Assembly (NCBI GenBank): GCA_963575745.1
Contig: CAUYUJ010013836.1
Coordinates: 294,488 to 358,487 of the forward strand
Direction: 5' to 3'
DNA length: 64,000 nucleotides
From: Prorocentrum cordatum
Lineage: Eukaryota; Sar; Dinophyceae; Prorocentrales; Prorocentraceae
Below are positions 11,637-22,329 of this stretch, one piece after another (the first letter of the stretch is position 1; the number at the start of each line of letters is the position of its first letter). Below the pieces are notes generated by a model. The model worked only from the letters and a program-made list of their open reading frames with translations, did not search any database and had not been told where the DNA came from. Position numbers and translations under genes: made by a program.

Positions 11637-11817
11637 CAAAATAGCCACGATCTCCGTGCGCTGGATCCAATCCTCGAGGGTGATGACCAGCCAGGGCATC
11701 AAGTGGGAGGAGGCTTTCGGCCAGATCAAGAGCGTCAGGGTGGTGGGGCCCAACGCGGGGCCGCCGACGCTGCACCGCTTCGCCGCCCGTGCCGGACCCC
11801 ATAGGGCTGGATGATCG
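11637..11817 (+). other. Coding-like fragment
   Basis: One frame reads KIATISVRWIQSS, then SQGIKWEEAFGQIKSVRVV, ending at a TGA at about 11815. The composition is balanced and protein-like, unlike its neighbours. I do not recognise the family. It could be the tail of an exon or of a retroelement open frame. No start or splice site can be assigned. Confidence 0.25.
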
Positions 11818-11925
11818 CTCGTGAGTAAAGGCTCGCGCCGCCGGACGCGCCCGCCATAGCGCCCCGACCCAGGCCTCCCTCACGCCCTCTTGCCTCCCGC
11901 GCGAACTCGGGCGCCGGCACCTCCT

Positions 11926-11961
11926 TTGGCCATTGGCCATTGGCCATTGGCCATTGGCCAG
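11926..11961. repeat. (GGCCATT)n minisatellite
   Basis: Four to five perfect 7-bp units within a GC-rich region. Confidence 0.9.
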
Positions 11962-12185
11962 ACGGGGCACGCTCCGCAGGGCCGCCCAGGCTTGGGCGGG
12001 GCTGAGCGCGGAGGGCGCGCGCTGCGCCCAGCGACCATGCCGACGCAGGGAGAAACCTGGCGTGGGCCAGTTTCGGCGCGCTGCCGCAGCAGGGCTGGGG
12101 GAGACGACCCCGTGCGCGTGGACGGCAACCCACCTGGCGTGATTGCGACAAGGACCGCCGCCTCCCACCCAACATTGCAGCGAGC

Positions 12186-14500
12186 TTGATGAGGCGTGGC
12201 GCAGCGAGGCGAGGCGGGCCCTCCCCCCGCTTCGAGCGTAGCGCGCCCCCCTGTACCCCCCCCCAGGCGGGACGGTCAGCTCAGGTTGATGCAGCTTTCC
12301 CCTCATCCGGCCGCCCCACTCTCCCGTCCCCCGTCGGTCCCGCCCCCTGCCCTCGCCCCCCCCCTTCCTTGCCCGTGTCCGCCACCCCCTCGCCCCCCTC
12401 CGTGCACAAGATGGCTCATTGTGCCGCCGCCGTCGCCGCCCTGCCAGGCCGACAGTGGCCGGCCGCGGGGCATGGATCAGCCCGACGCCGCGGCACTTGT
12501 GGTCTGGGCGACGAGCGCCGCGGCCACGGCGGCGGCCGCGGAGGCGCGAGTCTGGGGGCCGGCCGACCTCCGCGGATGCCGCGGAGTGTCTCCTGTGGGA
12601 TATCGGGGCGCTGCAAGCGGCCCGGCCGGGCTTCCCCTTGGGCCCAACCAGCGGCCATTTCCCACGCGTGCTGGGCCAGGGTAACCTAGGCGCGTGGCAC
12701 TTGTTCGACGCGGCGCTGGCGACGACCCCGCAGAATTTGCGCGTGCGGCTGGAAGCCGACGCCTACGGGGCACTCGTCTGGCGGGTCCACGGAGCTTGGG
12801 AGGGCGCCTTGCCCGTGCAGGACAGCAGGATGGCGCCCGGGGCGGCGCGCGCCGCCCCGAATGTGCTTGCCGCAGCGAGCGTGGGTGGGAGCTTTGGCGC
12901 GCGAGGGGGCGCGGGCGCCCAGAGGGCTTGCATTGGCGCAGTGCTCGAGCGGCTGAACGAGGTACGGGTGGCGGTGGCGGCCGTAGCGGAGTTCTGCCTC
13001 GGACTTGGTTCGCGGTGGCCAGACGCAGGCTATGTTTCAACGGCGAGCGCACTTCGTCCCCAGGCACCGTCGTCGTGCTGGTCCGCGAGAGCATTAGGCG
13101 AAACAGCTGCCCCAGTAGCCGAGGTGCGTGACGACTGGGCGATTTTGCTGTCGCTCCCCAGGCGGACGGGATCCAGGCGTCCTTGTCTGGGCAGCTTTCG
13201 GGCCGCTTCCAGCGCGCGGCGCCGTAGTCCTCGAGCAGTTCTGACACGCGTGGCTGATGGAGTGGCGGCGGCACGCCCTCCAGCCTCAGTTCCGAGGCAG
13301 GCGGCTGGCGATCCCGGGCGACGCCGTCTTGCACTTCGCGGAATTGGCCCCAGGGAGCGCGCGTTACGAGGGGCCCTCGGAACGCTGCATCTGGGAGCTT
13401 CTGCGGGCGGCGGAGGGTTTCAGCGCGGTGATCCGCAACCCGCGGGCCACGCCCGCGCATGTATCGGAGGCCGCTGTCGATTGGGTTGCCGCGTCGCAGG
13501 ACTTGCCGGCGGCGGTGGAGGTCATCCTGCCGGGTGCGCAGGGCGCTCCCGCGGACCACGGCCTCCTGCCGGGCCAGGTTCGGGTGGGCGAGTCGCCGCG
13601 CGTCGGCTGGGCGCGGTGGCAGGCGGGTGCGGACTGGACGGGAGGCATCGCGGTGTGGTGGCGGGCGGTGGTCCTCATCATCCAGGTGCACCTGGGCGGG
13701 TTCGGGACGGTGTGCTGGCTGAAGCGGCCGACCGGGACTGGCTTGGCAAGGCCCCCGCAGGAGGGCCCCCTCCCCGCCCCGCCGAGCAGTCCCCCCGCCA
13801 GGGGCGCCGCCGCCAGGGCGGTCAGCGCACTCGCGGGCACCCAGGATAGGCAGATGCGGCGCTGCCTACGCTTGGCGGACGAGGCACCCGGCGAGGCGGT
13901 GGCCTACCTTAGCGCCTTGCTTCGCCCGCGCGCGCCGCCGACTCTTTCCCTGGTCGACGCGGCCTCGGGCGCCCAGCGGGCCCCGCTGTCGCTCTGGAGG
14001 CCGTCCCATGTAACGCGTTGGATCAAGGCAGAGCCGCAGGGCCTGGCGTCCCAGCCCTTGCCGAAGAGGTAGCCGGCGCGGTGCGAGCGGGGGTGCGCTG
14101 CGACGCTGCCCTTCTTGCGGGGGGGCTGCTGGTGACGCTGCAGCTCCGGCGTGCGGCCAGCCTTTGGACACTGCTGGCCAAGGCGCCTGTGTGGCGTCGA
14201 CTAGGCGCGACGCCGTGCGCCTCGGCCTTTGGCTCGCTGGGGTGAGGGGGCGGCGGTGGGTGACGGCGAACTCCTCGCTGGGGCCAGATCAGGTTCGGGT
14301 CCGCCTGGGCGCGCTAGCGGCAGCGGCGATGGCGGTGACGGAGTTCGGCGTCGGCCAGGGTCGTCGGGCTGGCATCCACATCTTCGGCGTCTTTGTGAGG
14401 GGCCTCATCGACGCGGGCGTCGGAGCCAGGCCTGGCGTGGCGTTCGGCAGTCGTCGACGACCCCTTCGTAGCCAGGGGGGATGAACCCGCGGTGGCGGCC
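12186..14500 (+). other. GC-rich coding-like tract, unresolved
   Basis: This 2.3-kb tract is very GC-rich, so long open frames occur on both strands. On the + strand, protein-like sequence moves between frames: 12472-12684 (start MDQPDAAALVVWATS), 12690-13060 (HLFDAALATTPQNLRVRL), 13257-14072 (271 aa, with RCIWELLRAAEGFSAVIRNP) and 14164-14484 (GIHIFGVFVRGLIDAG). The pattern would fit exons or a frameshifted retroelement open frame. I found no RT, endonuclease or RNase H motif, and I do not recognise the product. The minus-strand 404-codon frame (12477-13691) is Arg/Pro-rich and looks like a shadow. Confidence 0.3.
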
Positions 14501-14792
14501 GTGGCGGAGGCGCTCTCAGCCTGGTGCCTGCGTCGGCACCACAGGTTCCAAAGCGGGACAGGCAACGGGCGGTCATGGCGGTGGCCAGAGTGTGCATTGG
14601 GAAGCTCGTGCCCTCCGCCCGCCCGCTCCCCAGAACTGACACTTTGGACCACAGGGGAGGGAAGAGGGGGAGGGGGACAGCCAATCATCTCACGCGCTGT
14701 CTCACCCACCGCAATTGGGGGTCGGCGGACTGCTGTGCTGGGCTTTGCTCGCCAGGGCACGCGTTCGTCCATGGCCTCACACAGGATCGCTG

Positions 14793-15151
14793 ATGATGAT
14801 GCTGCTGATGAGGGTGATGTTAATCATTATAATCATAATGATAATGATGCTGATGATAATGATGATGATGCTGATGATGATGATGATGATGACGATGATG
14901 ATGATGATCGTGATGATGGTGAAGATGATGCTGATGCTGATGCTGATGCTGATAATGATGACGATGACGACGATGCTTATGCTGATGATGCTGCTGATGC
15001 TGATGCTGATGCTGATGCTGATGCTGATGCTGATGCTGATGCTGATGATGCTTCTGATAATGACGATGATGATGCTGCTGATGATGATGAGACTTATGAT
15101 GATGATGCTGATGATGATGATGATGAGGATGATGATGATGACGATGCTGAC

Positions 15152-15226
<75 letters not shown>

Positions 15227-15305
15227 GATGATGATGATGATGATGATCATGATGATCATGATGATCATGATGATGGTGGTGGTGGTGTGGTGGTGGTGGT
15301 GGTGG
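14793..15305. repeat. (GAT/GCT)n microsatellite
   Basis: About 510 bp of GAT triplets with GCT interruptions, including a run of alternating GCTGAT units at about 14995-15045. It ends in GGT triplets. It is open in all three + frames, as expected from the repeat. Confidence 0.95.
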
Positions 15306-15584
15306 TGCGACTGCTCTCGCAGGACATTCGTTTGCTTGCTCTTGCAGACGGCGCGTCTAAGGTAGACGACGCAAGGTGCACCCAGGTATCGCACATGATA
15401 TCATGCTTTGCCCAGCATGAGGCAGTAGGTGGTGACATCCTAGCCCGCCTGATTACCAACCTGCTCCTCCTCCTCCTCTTCTCGGTTCACTCCCCCCCTC
15501 CGCAGAAGCCGTTCTAGCACAGGCTGCCCCGCCTTCTGGGGCGCCGGCGTTGTCAGACAAAGCCCCCAGTCCGGGTGTTGATAA

Positions 15585-15720
15585 AGGTGCCCCTAGCCCG
15601 AGGTGCCCCCCTGCGTTTCGCTCCACTGTGGGGCCCCCTGGGCCTCGTGAGGGGTGCTCTGGAGGCCGTGGGGGCCTCCTTGGAAATCCTGGGGGTTGGG
15701 CCAAGGGCGCTTCTAGCAAA
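15585..15720 (+). repeat. Dispersed repeat, partner of 6725-6930
   Basis: Shares GTGAGGGGTGCTC and GGAGGCCGTG blocks with the reverse complement of 6725-6930. It belongs to the G-rich dispersed class. Confidence 0.65.
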
Positions 15721-16036
15721 CCCAGTCCAGCGGAGGAGAGCCGCGTGAGACAACGGCGGTGAGACAACGGCCGCCCACATTCACGAAAAATCTGTCCGTG
15801 GATTTCCCCCGGGGTCCAAGCGCACCAGTTTTCCGAGCTGCGTCCAGCCGTGGCGACGAAGGGCTTTGATGCGAGAACTGGACTTGGCAACCGGTCGAAA
15901 CTTGCCAGCACCAACCGCAGCTCCTGAATTGAGCCCAGTCCTAGCAAAGCTGACAGGGGCACCCTGGTCCTTGAGCTTCTCGCTGACGCGGATGCCGAGG
16001 CTGCGAGAGGAGGACGGAGGACACAAGGACAACTTT

Positions 16037-16062
16037 GCGAGAGAGAGAGAGAGAGAGAGAGC
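16037..16062. repeat. (GA)n microsatellite
   Basis: Twelve to thirteen GA units about 80 bp upstream of the signal-peptide ATG, probably in the 5' leader of that gene. Confidence 0.95.
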
Positions 16063-16141
16063 AAGACGCCACTTGGCGCCAGCGCGGCCCCGTGTCCACG
16101 CGCCGTCCTCCGAGTCCACGCGAAAACCGCGCACGGCCGAG

Positions 16142-16270
16142 ATGTCGCCGCGCGCCCTGGTGCTTCTGCTCGCCGCCGCCCTGGGCGGCCTCGCGGGCAG
16201 GGCCTCCGCGGCGCGCGTGGGCGCCGGCGCCGAGGGCGCGCTCGGGCCTCCCAGCGACGGGAGCGCGGGC
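16142..16270 (+). CDS. 5' exon of secreted protein, signal peptide (product unknown)
   Basis: The ATG at 16142 opens a textbook signal peptide. MSPR is followed by the hydrophobic run ALVLLLAAALGGLAG, then a likely cleavage site after RASA. The mature start ARVGAGAEGALG is low complexity. The exon end is placed near 16270 because the left arm of a long inverted repeat starts at 16271. The true donor was not identified. Downstream sequence at 17850-18848 lacks any methionine until near its end, so it needs an upstream start, and this exon is the natural candidate. The link between them is inference. GC-rich composition makes chance open frames common, but the signal-peptide layout is unlikely by chance. 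Confidence 0.55.
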
Positions 16271-16660
16271 GTTCGGGCGACGAGATCTATACATGTCCGC
16301 TGCTCCCTGGCCATGCCCATCCTGAGCCCAGGAGCGGTGTACGGTAGGTTTGCGACGTGTCGACCAGCGGCGACCCCAGCGCGGGCGTTCAAGGTTGAAC
16401 GCCGCCGGCGGCCCCCCAGAATCGGTCGATGTTGAACGATCGGACGTTGCGGCAGCGGCCGATCGTTCAAGGTTGAACGATCCCTGCGGTGTCAAAAACC
16501 AATGCTGGGGTCGGCACGACACGAACCTGCCGTACGTGCCCTCCCGGCCAAGCCAGGGGTGTGTGGCGTGTGCACCACCGCTGCTGGGTTGAGGATGGGC
16601 CTGGCCAGGGAGCAGCGGATATGAGTAGATCTCGTCGCCCTAGGCCTCGCGCGGGCGAAC
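16271..16660. repeat. Nested inverted-repeat structure, probable intron insertion
   Basis: The outer arms are 16271-16328 and about 16588-16645. The left contains CATGTCCGCTGCTCCCTGGCC and the right its reverse complement with few changes. A second arm pair follows inward (16336-16385 against 16500-16560). The centre holds palindromes: GCGTTCAAGGTTGAACGC at about 16384, GATCGTTCAAGGTTGAACGA near 16463, and TTGAACGATCGG against CCGATCGTTCAA. Transposon-like introns with terminal inverted repeats (introners) are known in dinoflagellates. Confidence 0.7.
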
Positions 16661-16720
16661 GCCACGCTGCAGGCTGTCGGAGGGGAAACCTCAGGGGCAG
16701 CGTAATTGGGGGATAGTCAG

Positions 16721-16870
16721 AGGAGGAAAAGGTACCCATACCGCCACCTTTCCATCGTTTTCCTCTGTTTTGTGGCCTCCTGGGCGGCCCTCGTCGCCAC
16801 CGCTGGATTCGCTTAGAAATTCTGGTCAGAACGTACCCCAGGAGAGGTCCAGAGAGTAGCGGTATCGGTA
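16721..16870 (+). repeat. ~150-bp direct repeat, copy 1
   Basis: Aligns with 17448-17600. Shared blocks include GGAAAAGGT, TCGTTTTC, GCTGGATTCGC and GTCAGAACG. A TATCGGTACCGATA palindrome sits at its right end (about 16860-16880). Confidence 0.7.
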
Positions 16871-16879
16871 CCGATAGGC

Positions 16880-17447
16880 TCATGGAGGGGGAATATATCG
16901 GCCCCCAATCGCCCATGCATCGCCGATAGGGGCCCGATGGCCCCACCCCTCCCAAGACTTTTTGCGGATTCGCTTTTGGGGGCCTATCGCCGATCTGTCG
17001 GCGATGTGTCGCCGATTCCGGGTCGATGTTTCCCCCCCTAAGCTGGTTCCGCCCCATAACGCTGCCCCCCAAATCTTCTGCGGACGACCTGTGTGCCCCT
17101 GTGCCGCGCTGGCGTCTCCCGAGAGTGGCACGGTGCACTGCGCTTCGGCCCTCGGGAGGAGTCGGGAGCCTAAAGACTTGTGCGCAGCGCCGCGCCGGAG
17201 CGGGGCCTCGGAGGGAGTCCAAGCATGCTGCTTTGCACGGACGCCGTCCGCGTAGGGGTATCGGGGCCGCTGGCGCCCGCGCGACGAGAGTTCGGAACGG
17301 CTTAATCCACTCGATCTTCGGCCTCTCGGAGGCCCGTGTCGGTCCCACGGGGCCTTCAAACATCGATGCGGGATGAGACGTTGCCCAGGCTGGGCCACAG
17401 GAAGGGTCGGAGGGCTGAGTTGGCACGGATTTCGGCCGCCGTCGATG
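16880..17447. other. Intron-like sequence, no gene recognised
   Basis: Lies between the two direct repeats and includes several short GCCGAT/CCGATT-rich motifs near 16910-17030. No conserved protein motif was seen on either strand. Confidence 0.4.
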
Positions 17448-17600
17448 GAAAAGGTCTATCGATACCACCCCCTTCTCTCGTTTTCGCTTCTCTGGGCTTT
17501 CTGGGAGGCCGTTGCTGCCACGGCTGGATTCGCCTCGAAATCGAAGTCAGAACGCACCTTGGGAGAGGGCTGGGGAGTGGCGGTGCAGTTCCCTCCCCCG
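17448..17600 (+). repeat. ~150-bp direct repeat, copy 2
   Basis: Diverged copy of 16721-16870 about 727 bp downstream, inside the presumed intron of the split gene. Confidence 0.7.
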
Positions 17601-17849
17601 CTAGCAGCGGGCTCAGGCGAGATAACGTCACTCATAGTAGGCCCTAGGTAAACACAAACACCAGGGAACCATCCTGCCAGCAGGTGCCAAACGGGAGTTC
17701 TTATTCCTCGCACGTCTCGAGGACCTAGATGAATCTGGGATCACCTTGGGGTGGATCAAGATTGACAGCGAATGTGCCCCTAGGCTTCTTCAGGACATTC
17801 CTTATCCTATGTAGCTGCCGTATACTTAGTGTGACTTGTCAGCTTTCGA

Positions 17850-18848
17850 GTGCAGTATACGTACCGATCACTTGCTGGCGAATCTGCCACGAAATGGCCT
17901 TCCGTGCTGCCTGAATGCCTACGTGAAGTACCTGCGGTATACACCCAGAAAGATCTTGGCCAGGTCGAGCCTGGGCCCCAGCTCGGTGCAGGTGTACCGT
18001 TTGCGTCCTCCCGTGAGGAGCAGGGTGCGCAAGCCCTGCTGCAGGTTGGCGGGGCGCTCTTGGATCGAACGACCCCAGCCGTCAACGAGCCCTCCAAGTA
18101 CCAGGGCTACATACAGGAGATCTCGCAGGCCATCGTCAGTCACGACGAGGGTGTCCTCGCTGTCGCAGATTACGACGGGTCGGACAACAAGGTTCGCGAC
18201 GGGACCATCCTCTTCAACGTCGTTGGAACATGCCCCTCCAACTTATTATGCAGCGACCAGGCTGTGACAGTCGCGGACTTCGGAGGCAACGTGGTGGCCT
18301 ACTGGAGCAAACCACATCCAGAGATCAAGCAGTGCACTCGGGAACGTCACGTCAAGAAGGGCGACTGCAAGAACGATTCAGACAAATTCCGATCACTGGA
18401 GCAGCTCTTCAGAGGGGGAGGTGACTACTACATAGACTCGTCGACGAAGCGGGCAGTGGTCAGAAAGGGCGGGGAGAATCTGTACATCTACCTGTTGTAC
18501 GCGTCCACCTGGAGCAGCTGGTACTCAGGATGGAAAATCACAGACGCAAATAATCGTCGAAATCTCGGGAAATATGGACACTGTGGAAGGTGGAGGGGGA
18601 GGATACAACCAAGGAAATATTTGAAATATGAGGAATCCGGGGATCTGTGTCTGTTCATTTGTATGTTCCTGGGCCCCTTCAGGTATGGCACCATGGATGG
18701 GTGGCTGCTCTACCAGAGGGACCCGAACGCCCAGGAGTTCTTCCGCATCCAGTTCCAGTCTGGCAAGGACGCGAAGTTCAACTGGAAGGGCGAGGGCCAG
18801 GCTCTCTCCAGCTTCTGGCCCGCGAGTTGGGAGGTGGACCTGCCGTGA
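17850..18848 (+). CDS. 3' exon(s) of secreted protein (product unknown)
   Basis: This is a 332-codon open frame with balanced amino-acid use, unlike the repeat-derived frames around it, ending at TGA 18846-18848. It begins at a GTG and has no in-frame ATG until near its end, so it is an internal or terminal exon. Acceptor candidates are AGs near 17945 and 17990. Readable segments are EPSKYQGYIQEISQAIVSHD, VADYDGSDNKVRDGTILFNV, FRGGGDYYIDSSTKRAVVRK and an aromatic-rich C-terminal module (YASTWSSWYSGW, then DGWLLYQRDP). Cysteines at TCPSNLLC, KQC and KKGDC suit a secreted protein. The Lys/Arg/Asn-rich part at 18540-18680 may be a further small in-frame intron. I do not recognise the family. Confidence 0.65.
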   Translation: MQYTYRSLAGESATKWPSVLPECLREVPAVYTQKDLGQVEPGPQLGAGVPFASSREEQGAQALLQVGGALLDRTTPAVNEPSKYQGYIQEISQAIVSHDEGVLAVADYDGSDNKVRDGTILFNVVGTCPSNLLCSDQAVTVADFGGNVVAYWSKPHPEIKQCTRERHVKKGDCKNDSDKFRSLEQLFRGGGDYYIDSSTKRAVVRKGGENLYIYLLYASTWSSWYSGWKITDANNRRNLGKYGHCGRWRGRIQPRKYLKYEESGDLCLFICMFLGPFRYGTMDGWLLYQRDPNAQEFFRIQFQSGKDAKFNWKGEGQALSSFWPASWEVDLP

Positions 18849-20925
18849 AGAGCCGTCCCCGCTCCTGCCGCGGCTCGTCCTCCCGTGGTGCCGTGAGAGG
18901 ATGGCCTCCCGCGCCCCCGCCGCCCGGGAGGCGCTCCTCGAGTGAGGTCTTTGGCGAGAGACTGCCGCCCGTGGACGGGCCGCCCTGTGCACAGGGAAGG
19001 AGCCATCAGCTCACTCGCCCACGGTGCCCAGCAGGGCGCTGTCCAGATGACTGCGTCGCGTTGATCATTCGATGTTCGCCTGGGGGATACGGGGGTGGTG
19101 GTGGAGGGAGTAACGGACCCACGGACTCGCCTTCGCCTCGTCTCGCCGTCGGCGGAAGCCAGCCGAAGGCTGGCGGAAGCCGGCGGTGGTAAAGCGGCGG
19201 CATGCCCGCCGGCAGATGCCGCTGGAAGGCCGACGGAAGGCGGCGGAAGTAAAAGGTGAGACGTAAACACTTCTGGGTCGAGGGCTTCCGGAATCGACCA
19301 AAAAGCTCCCAGCAGGGCAGCTGCTGGTCGAGGGGGAATGCAAGCCGCCGCGCCTCTGGGTGCCCGCATCATCAGAGAGCGGCGGCCAGGTTGCCAGCCG
19401 CACGCAGTTGAAGAGCCGATGGGCACCATTGCGAATCTGATCACTTCGAGTTTCTCAGTAAGCACCAGGGTGGCGCAATCCCTGCTGACAGCCCAAAATC
19501 GATCCCAAACACTGGCGGACACCGCCCCGCGAGGGTGCGCCGACGACCCTTCGAAATTACACTTCATCATATGTCCAAGAATGAACTGACATGATAATGC
19601 TCTTCCATTGAGCCCTTGGCACTCCATATCCTTCCGGCACAGTCGGCCCAGGAATGTCCTCGGCAAAAGGGTTCGGAACAACGAATGCCGCAACATTTCT
19701 TGATCTGTGTTCTTGTTGCAGTATGCTTTGGGCTGCGCGTCAGTCATCATTGAGAAGGTCAGGCCTGACAGATGCATGTGCTACGCATACGCCATCAGGT
19801 ACCACTGACGCGCGCGCACTTCGCGCGCGCGCGCGCTCAAATTGCCCCTTCTTTCTGGATCGTAGCGCATAGAACGGAAGCGGGAGCGCGTCCGAATGAA
19901 CGGGAAACGTGGCTTGCGAATCCAGTGCGGCGCCCTGGGGATTAGGGTCATGGGTGAACAGCATATACGCGAGCTCACATACGTGCAGGCATATATGATC
20001 GCCCGCTGCTGCCCCCTCCAGCCCGTGCAGGCCTACCCGTGGCTGAGCCGAAGTGGGCGCTACGCACCCGCCCGCGTGTGCCTGGACCGGAACCGCATCG
20101 ACGCGCCCGATGCGCTGCTGTCGAGGCGCGGCCCCCGGCTCCCAGGAGAGGTCCAAGGACGCCCCCCCCACCTCTATTCTTCTCCTCCTCGTCTTCCTCC
20201 TCTTGCCTCCCCTTCTCCCAGACTATGCCGTCCTCCAGCTCGCCTCGAATGCAGTTTTGTTCGCAGGATGCGGCTTCCACATCGACTGTGCTGACACGGT
20301 AGCCTGCGCCGGCCTTGGACCCTCGCTCTGCCGCAGGGCCCGGCATCGCGCGGGCCCATTGGAGGGCCTAGGTTCACGACACAAGTTTGACGGCGTCTCG
20401 GTTCCGAAAATGCCGTCTCCCTGCTCCGAAGCCGATGTCGTCGATGGTGAGTTGTCCAAGTGTCACGCGGGAGTCGAGCCGCTGATCAGAATGCCCGCCT
20501 TGGGGTCGAGCTCTTTCGCAGTGATCCCTGTGACCGTCTCGTCGCCCTAAGATGCCACGATAGGGCCGTGCAGGTATCGATACGCGCTGCTCGGCAAGAA
20601 GCTGCCATCGTGGATGCGTGTCGGTCTGATCGCGCTGCCCTCGATTGCCTTAGACGCGTCGACCTCGGCTATGTTACAGCCTCCTCCCTGACGTCCCGAC
20701 GTCGGAGCCAGAGGTCGTCGGTCGTCGATGGATCGTCGTGGGCGGGTACTCGAGGGAGGGCCCTGGCGGGATTGCGGATGCCCGCGACGATGCGCCCGCG
20801 CACGGCCATGCGCCGCCCGCGGAGGAGGCATTGGGCCTCCTCGGGCCCTGGGGGGGCCCCCCGCTGGTGTTTCGTCACGCTCCCGCCCGCGGGCGACGCG
20901 TGGGGCATCGTGGGCGCATAGCTGA
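18849..20925. other. Mostly featureless; no defensible gene
   Basis: Contains short GGCGGAAGCC-type repeats (19140-19250) and an alternating CG tract (19808-19840). One + frame at 20220-20547 has some protein-like text (NAVLFAGCGFHIDCADTVAC, then AVIPVTVSS) after a pyrimidine tract and TTCTCCCAG, so an exon is possible. No family was recognised and confidence is low. Confidence 0.3.
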
Positions 20926-21095
20926 TACCGCATAGCTTACACGATATAGCTCAGACCGCATAGCCTGCTCCGCACTGCTTTAACAACATCGCTCACGCCA
21001 CCCGGATAACACAGCATCGCCTGTACACCATAGCTCGCACGACACAGTTTACACAAAGTGGCGTGCACAACATAGCTTGTACATCGCTTAATTCT
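20926..21095 (-). repeat. 15-16-bp 'GCATAGCTTACAC' satellite
   Basis: Degenerate units such as ACCGCATAGCTTACAC and ACCATAGCTCGCACG. The reverse complement (GTGTAAGCTATGCGGT) matches the array at 63170-63710. A third small array is at 22425-22515. Confidence 0.7.
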
Positions 21096-21297
21096 CCTAT
21101 CTAAAAAGAGAATAGACTCTACCCCCCCGGCGTTATCCGCCCCCTCTTCGGGTATGTAAATCATATGTGATTCTGACCACATGTCCATCCTAAATATGAA
21201 TTTGCACTATCCCAGGGGGCCGGGATCGCTACCCCTGAGGTTCCCTTGTGAACAACAATACGCGGGGACATTGTTTGTTCTAACATAAGACTTTTTC

Positions 21298-21770
21298 AAT
21301 AATCCCTTGCAACAAATGGGACGAAGTGCACACGCGCGCGTCGTCGCGCGCGCATGCCGAAATCCTTCAAAAACTTTCGGTGTCGGAAGGATTTCGCAAT
21401 CGAGTTTCCAAAAACACACACAACACAAAGGGTTTCGCAACACAGATTTGCTAAAAAAGCTTACGCGCGAGCTCTTGCGAAATCTTAAGAAAACCACGGG
21501 CTTATCAATATTTTCACAACATGCTGCCAAACTGGCTTCGCGCGCGCATGTCGAAATCTGTCGAACGCCCTTGCGCGTGTGCCGTCGCGATAATCCTGTG
21601 TAAAAAATAGGACGAAGTGCAGACGCGCGCGTCGTCGCGCGCGTATGCCGAAATCCTTCAAACCCATCGGTTTCGGAAGGATTTCAAAACCGTGTGTCCA
21701 AAAAACCTACAACAATACAAAGTTTCGCAACACGAATTTTCAACAAAAGCGTGCGCGCGCGCTCTTGCGT
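21298..21770 (+). repeat. ~304-bp direct repeat pair
   Basis: Units at 21298-21480 and 21602-21770 share GGACGAAGTGCA, CGCGCGCGTCGTCGCGCGCG, TGCCGAAATCCTTCAAA and TTTCGCAACAC. The intervening sequence at 21480-21600 is a shorter, more diverged relative (CGCGCGCATGTCGAAATCTG). Confidence 0.75.
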
Positions 21771-22215
21771 CGTCGTCGTCGTCGTCGTCGCCGTCCTCCC
21801 TCCTCCCGCTTCGTCGTCGTCGTCGTCGCCTATGTCGTCCTCTGTCTTTCCTCGTGTTCGTCGTCGTCGTCCTCTTTGGCGTCGTGGTCGTTTCCGTCGT
21901 CGTTGTCGCCGTGGTCATCCTTCCTCCTCCTCCCTCGTCGTCGTCGTCGTCGTCGTCGTCGTCCGTCGTCGGCGTCTCGTCGTCGTCCCTCCTATTTCGT
22001 CGCCGTCGTCGTCGTCGTCGTCGTTGTCGTCGTCGTCGTCTTCCCTCCTCCCTCGTCGTTGTCGTCGTCGGCGTCGCCGTCCTTCCTCCTTCTTCGTCGA
22101 TCGCGTCGTCGCCGTCCTCCCTCCTCCCTCGTCGTTGTCGTCGTTGTCGTCGTTGTCGCCGTCGTCGTCCTCCCTCCTCCCTCGTCGTCGTCGTCGTTGG
22201 CGACGTCATCTTGTC
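21765..22215. repeat. (GTC)n microsatellite
   Basis: About 440 bp of GTC triplets with TCCCTCCTCCC interruptions. It forms the core of an inverted copy of the GAT-core composite repeat; the arm is at 22330-22430. Confidence 0.9.
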
Positions 22216-22329
22216 ATCGCGCACGTCCGAGTATCGTCGATATGCTCACGTTCATCATCGACTCACGGTGACGAGCATCGGCAGTGAGGATGTTATCATC
22301 GACGTCGTCATCAGTGGCGCCGCCGTCCA

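Noticed and set aside
12477-13691. 404-codon minus-strand open frame
   Set aside because: Very GC-rich sequence. The translation is Arg/Pro/His-rich with no motif, and plus-strand text is more protein-like.
14777-15394. Long open frames through GAT/ATC arrays (poly-Asp, poly-Met, poly-Ile, poly-His)
   Set aside because: A pure trinucleotide repeat is open in most frames by construction. No flanking exon or motif supports translation. The same applies at 24.1-27.4, 30.3, 53.0-53.9 and 61.5-62.8 kb.
16959-17030. TATCGCCGATCTGTCGGCGATG palindromes as operators
   Set aside because: Eukaryotic intron-like context with many similar GC-rich palindromes; no regulatory interpretation is supported.
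19808-19840. Alternating CG tract as a regulatory Z-DNA element
   Set aside because: The CG run is real, but nothing nearby indicates a gene start or function.
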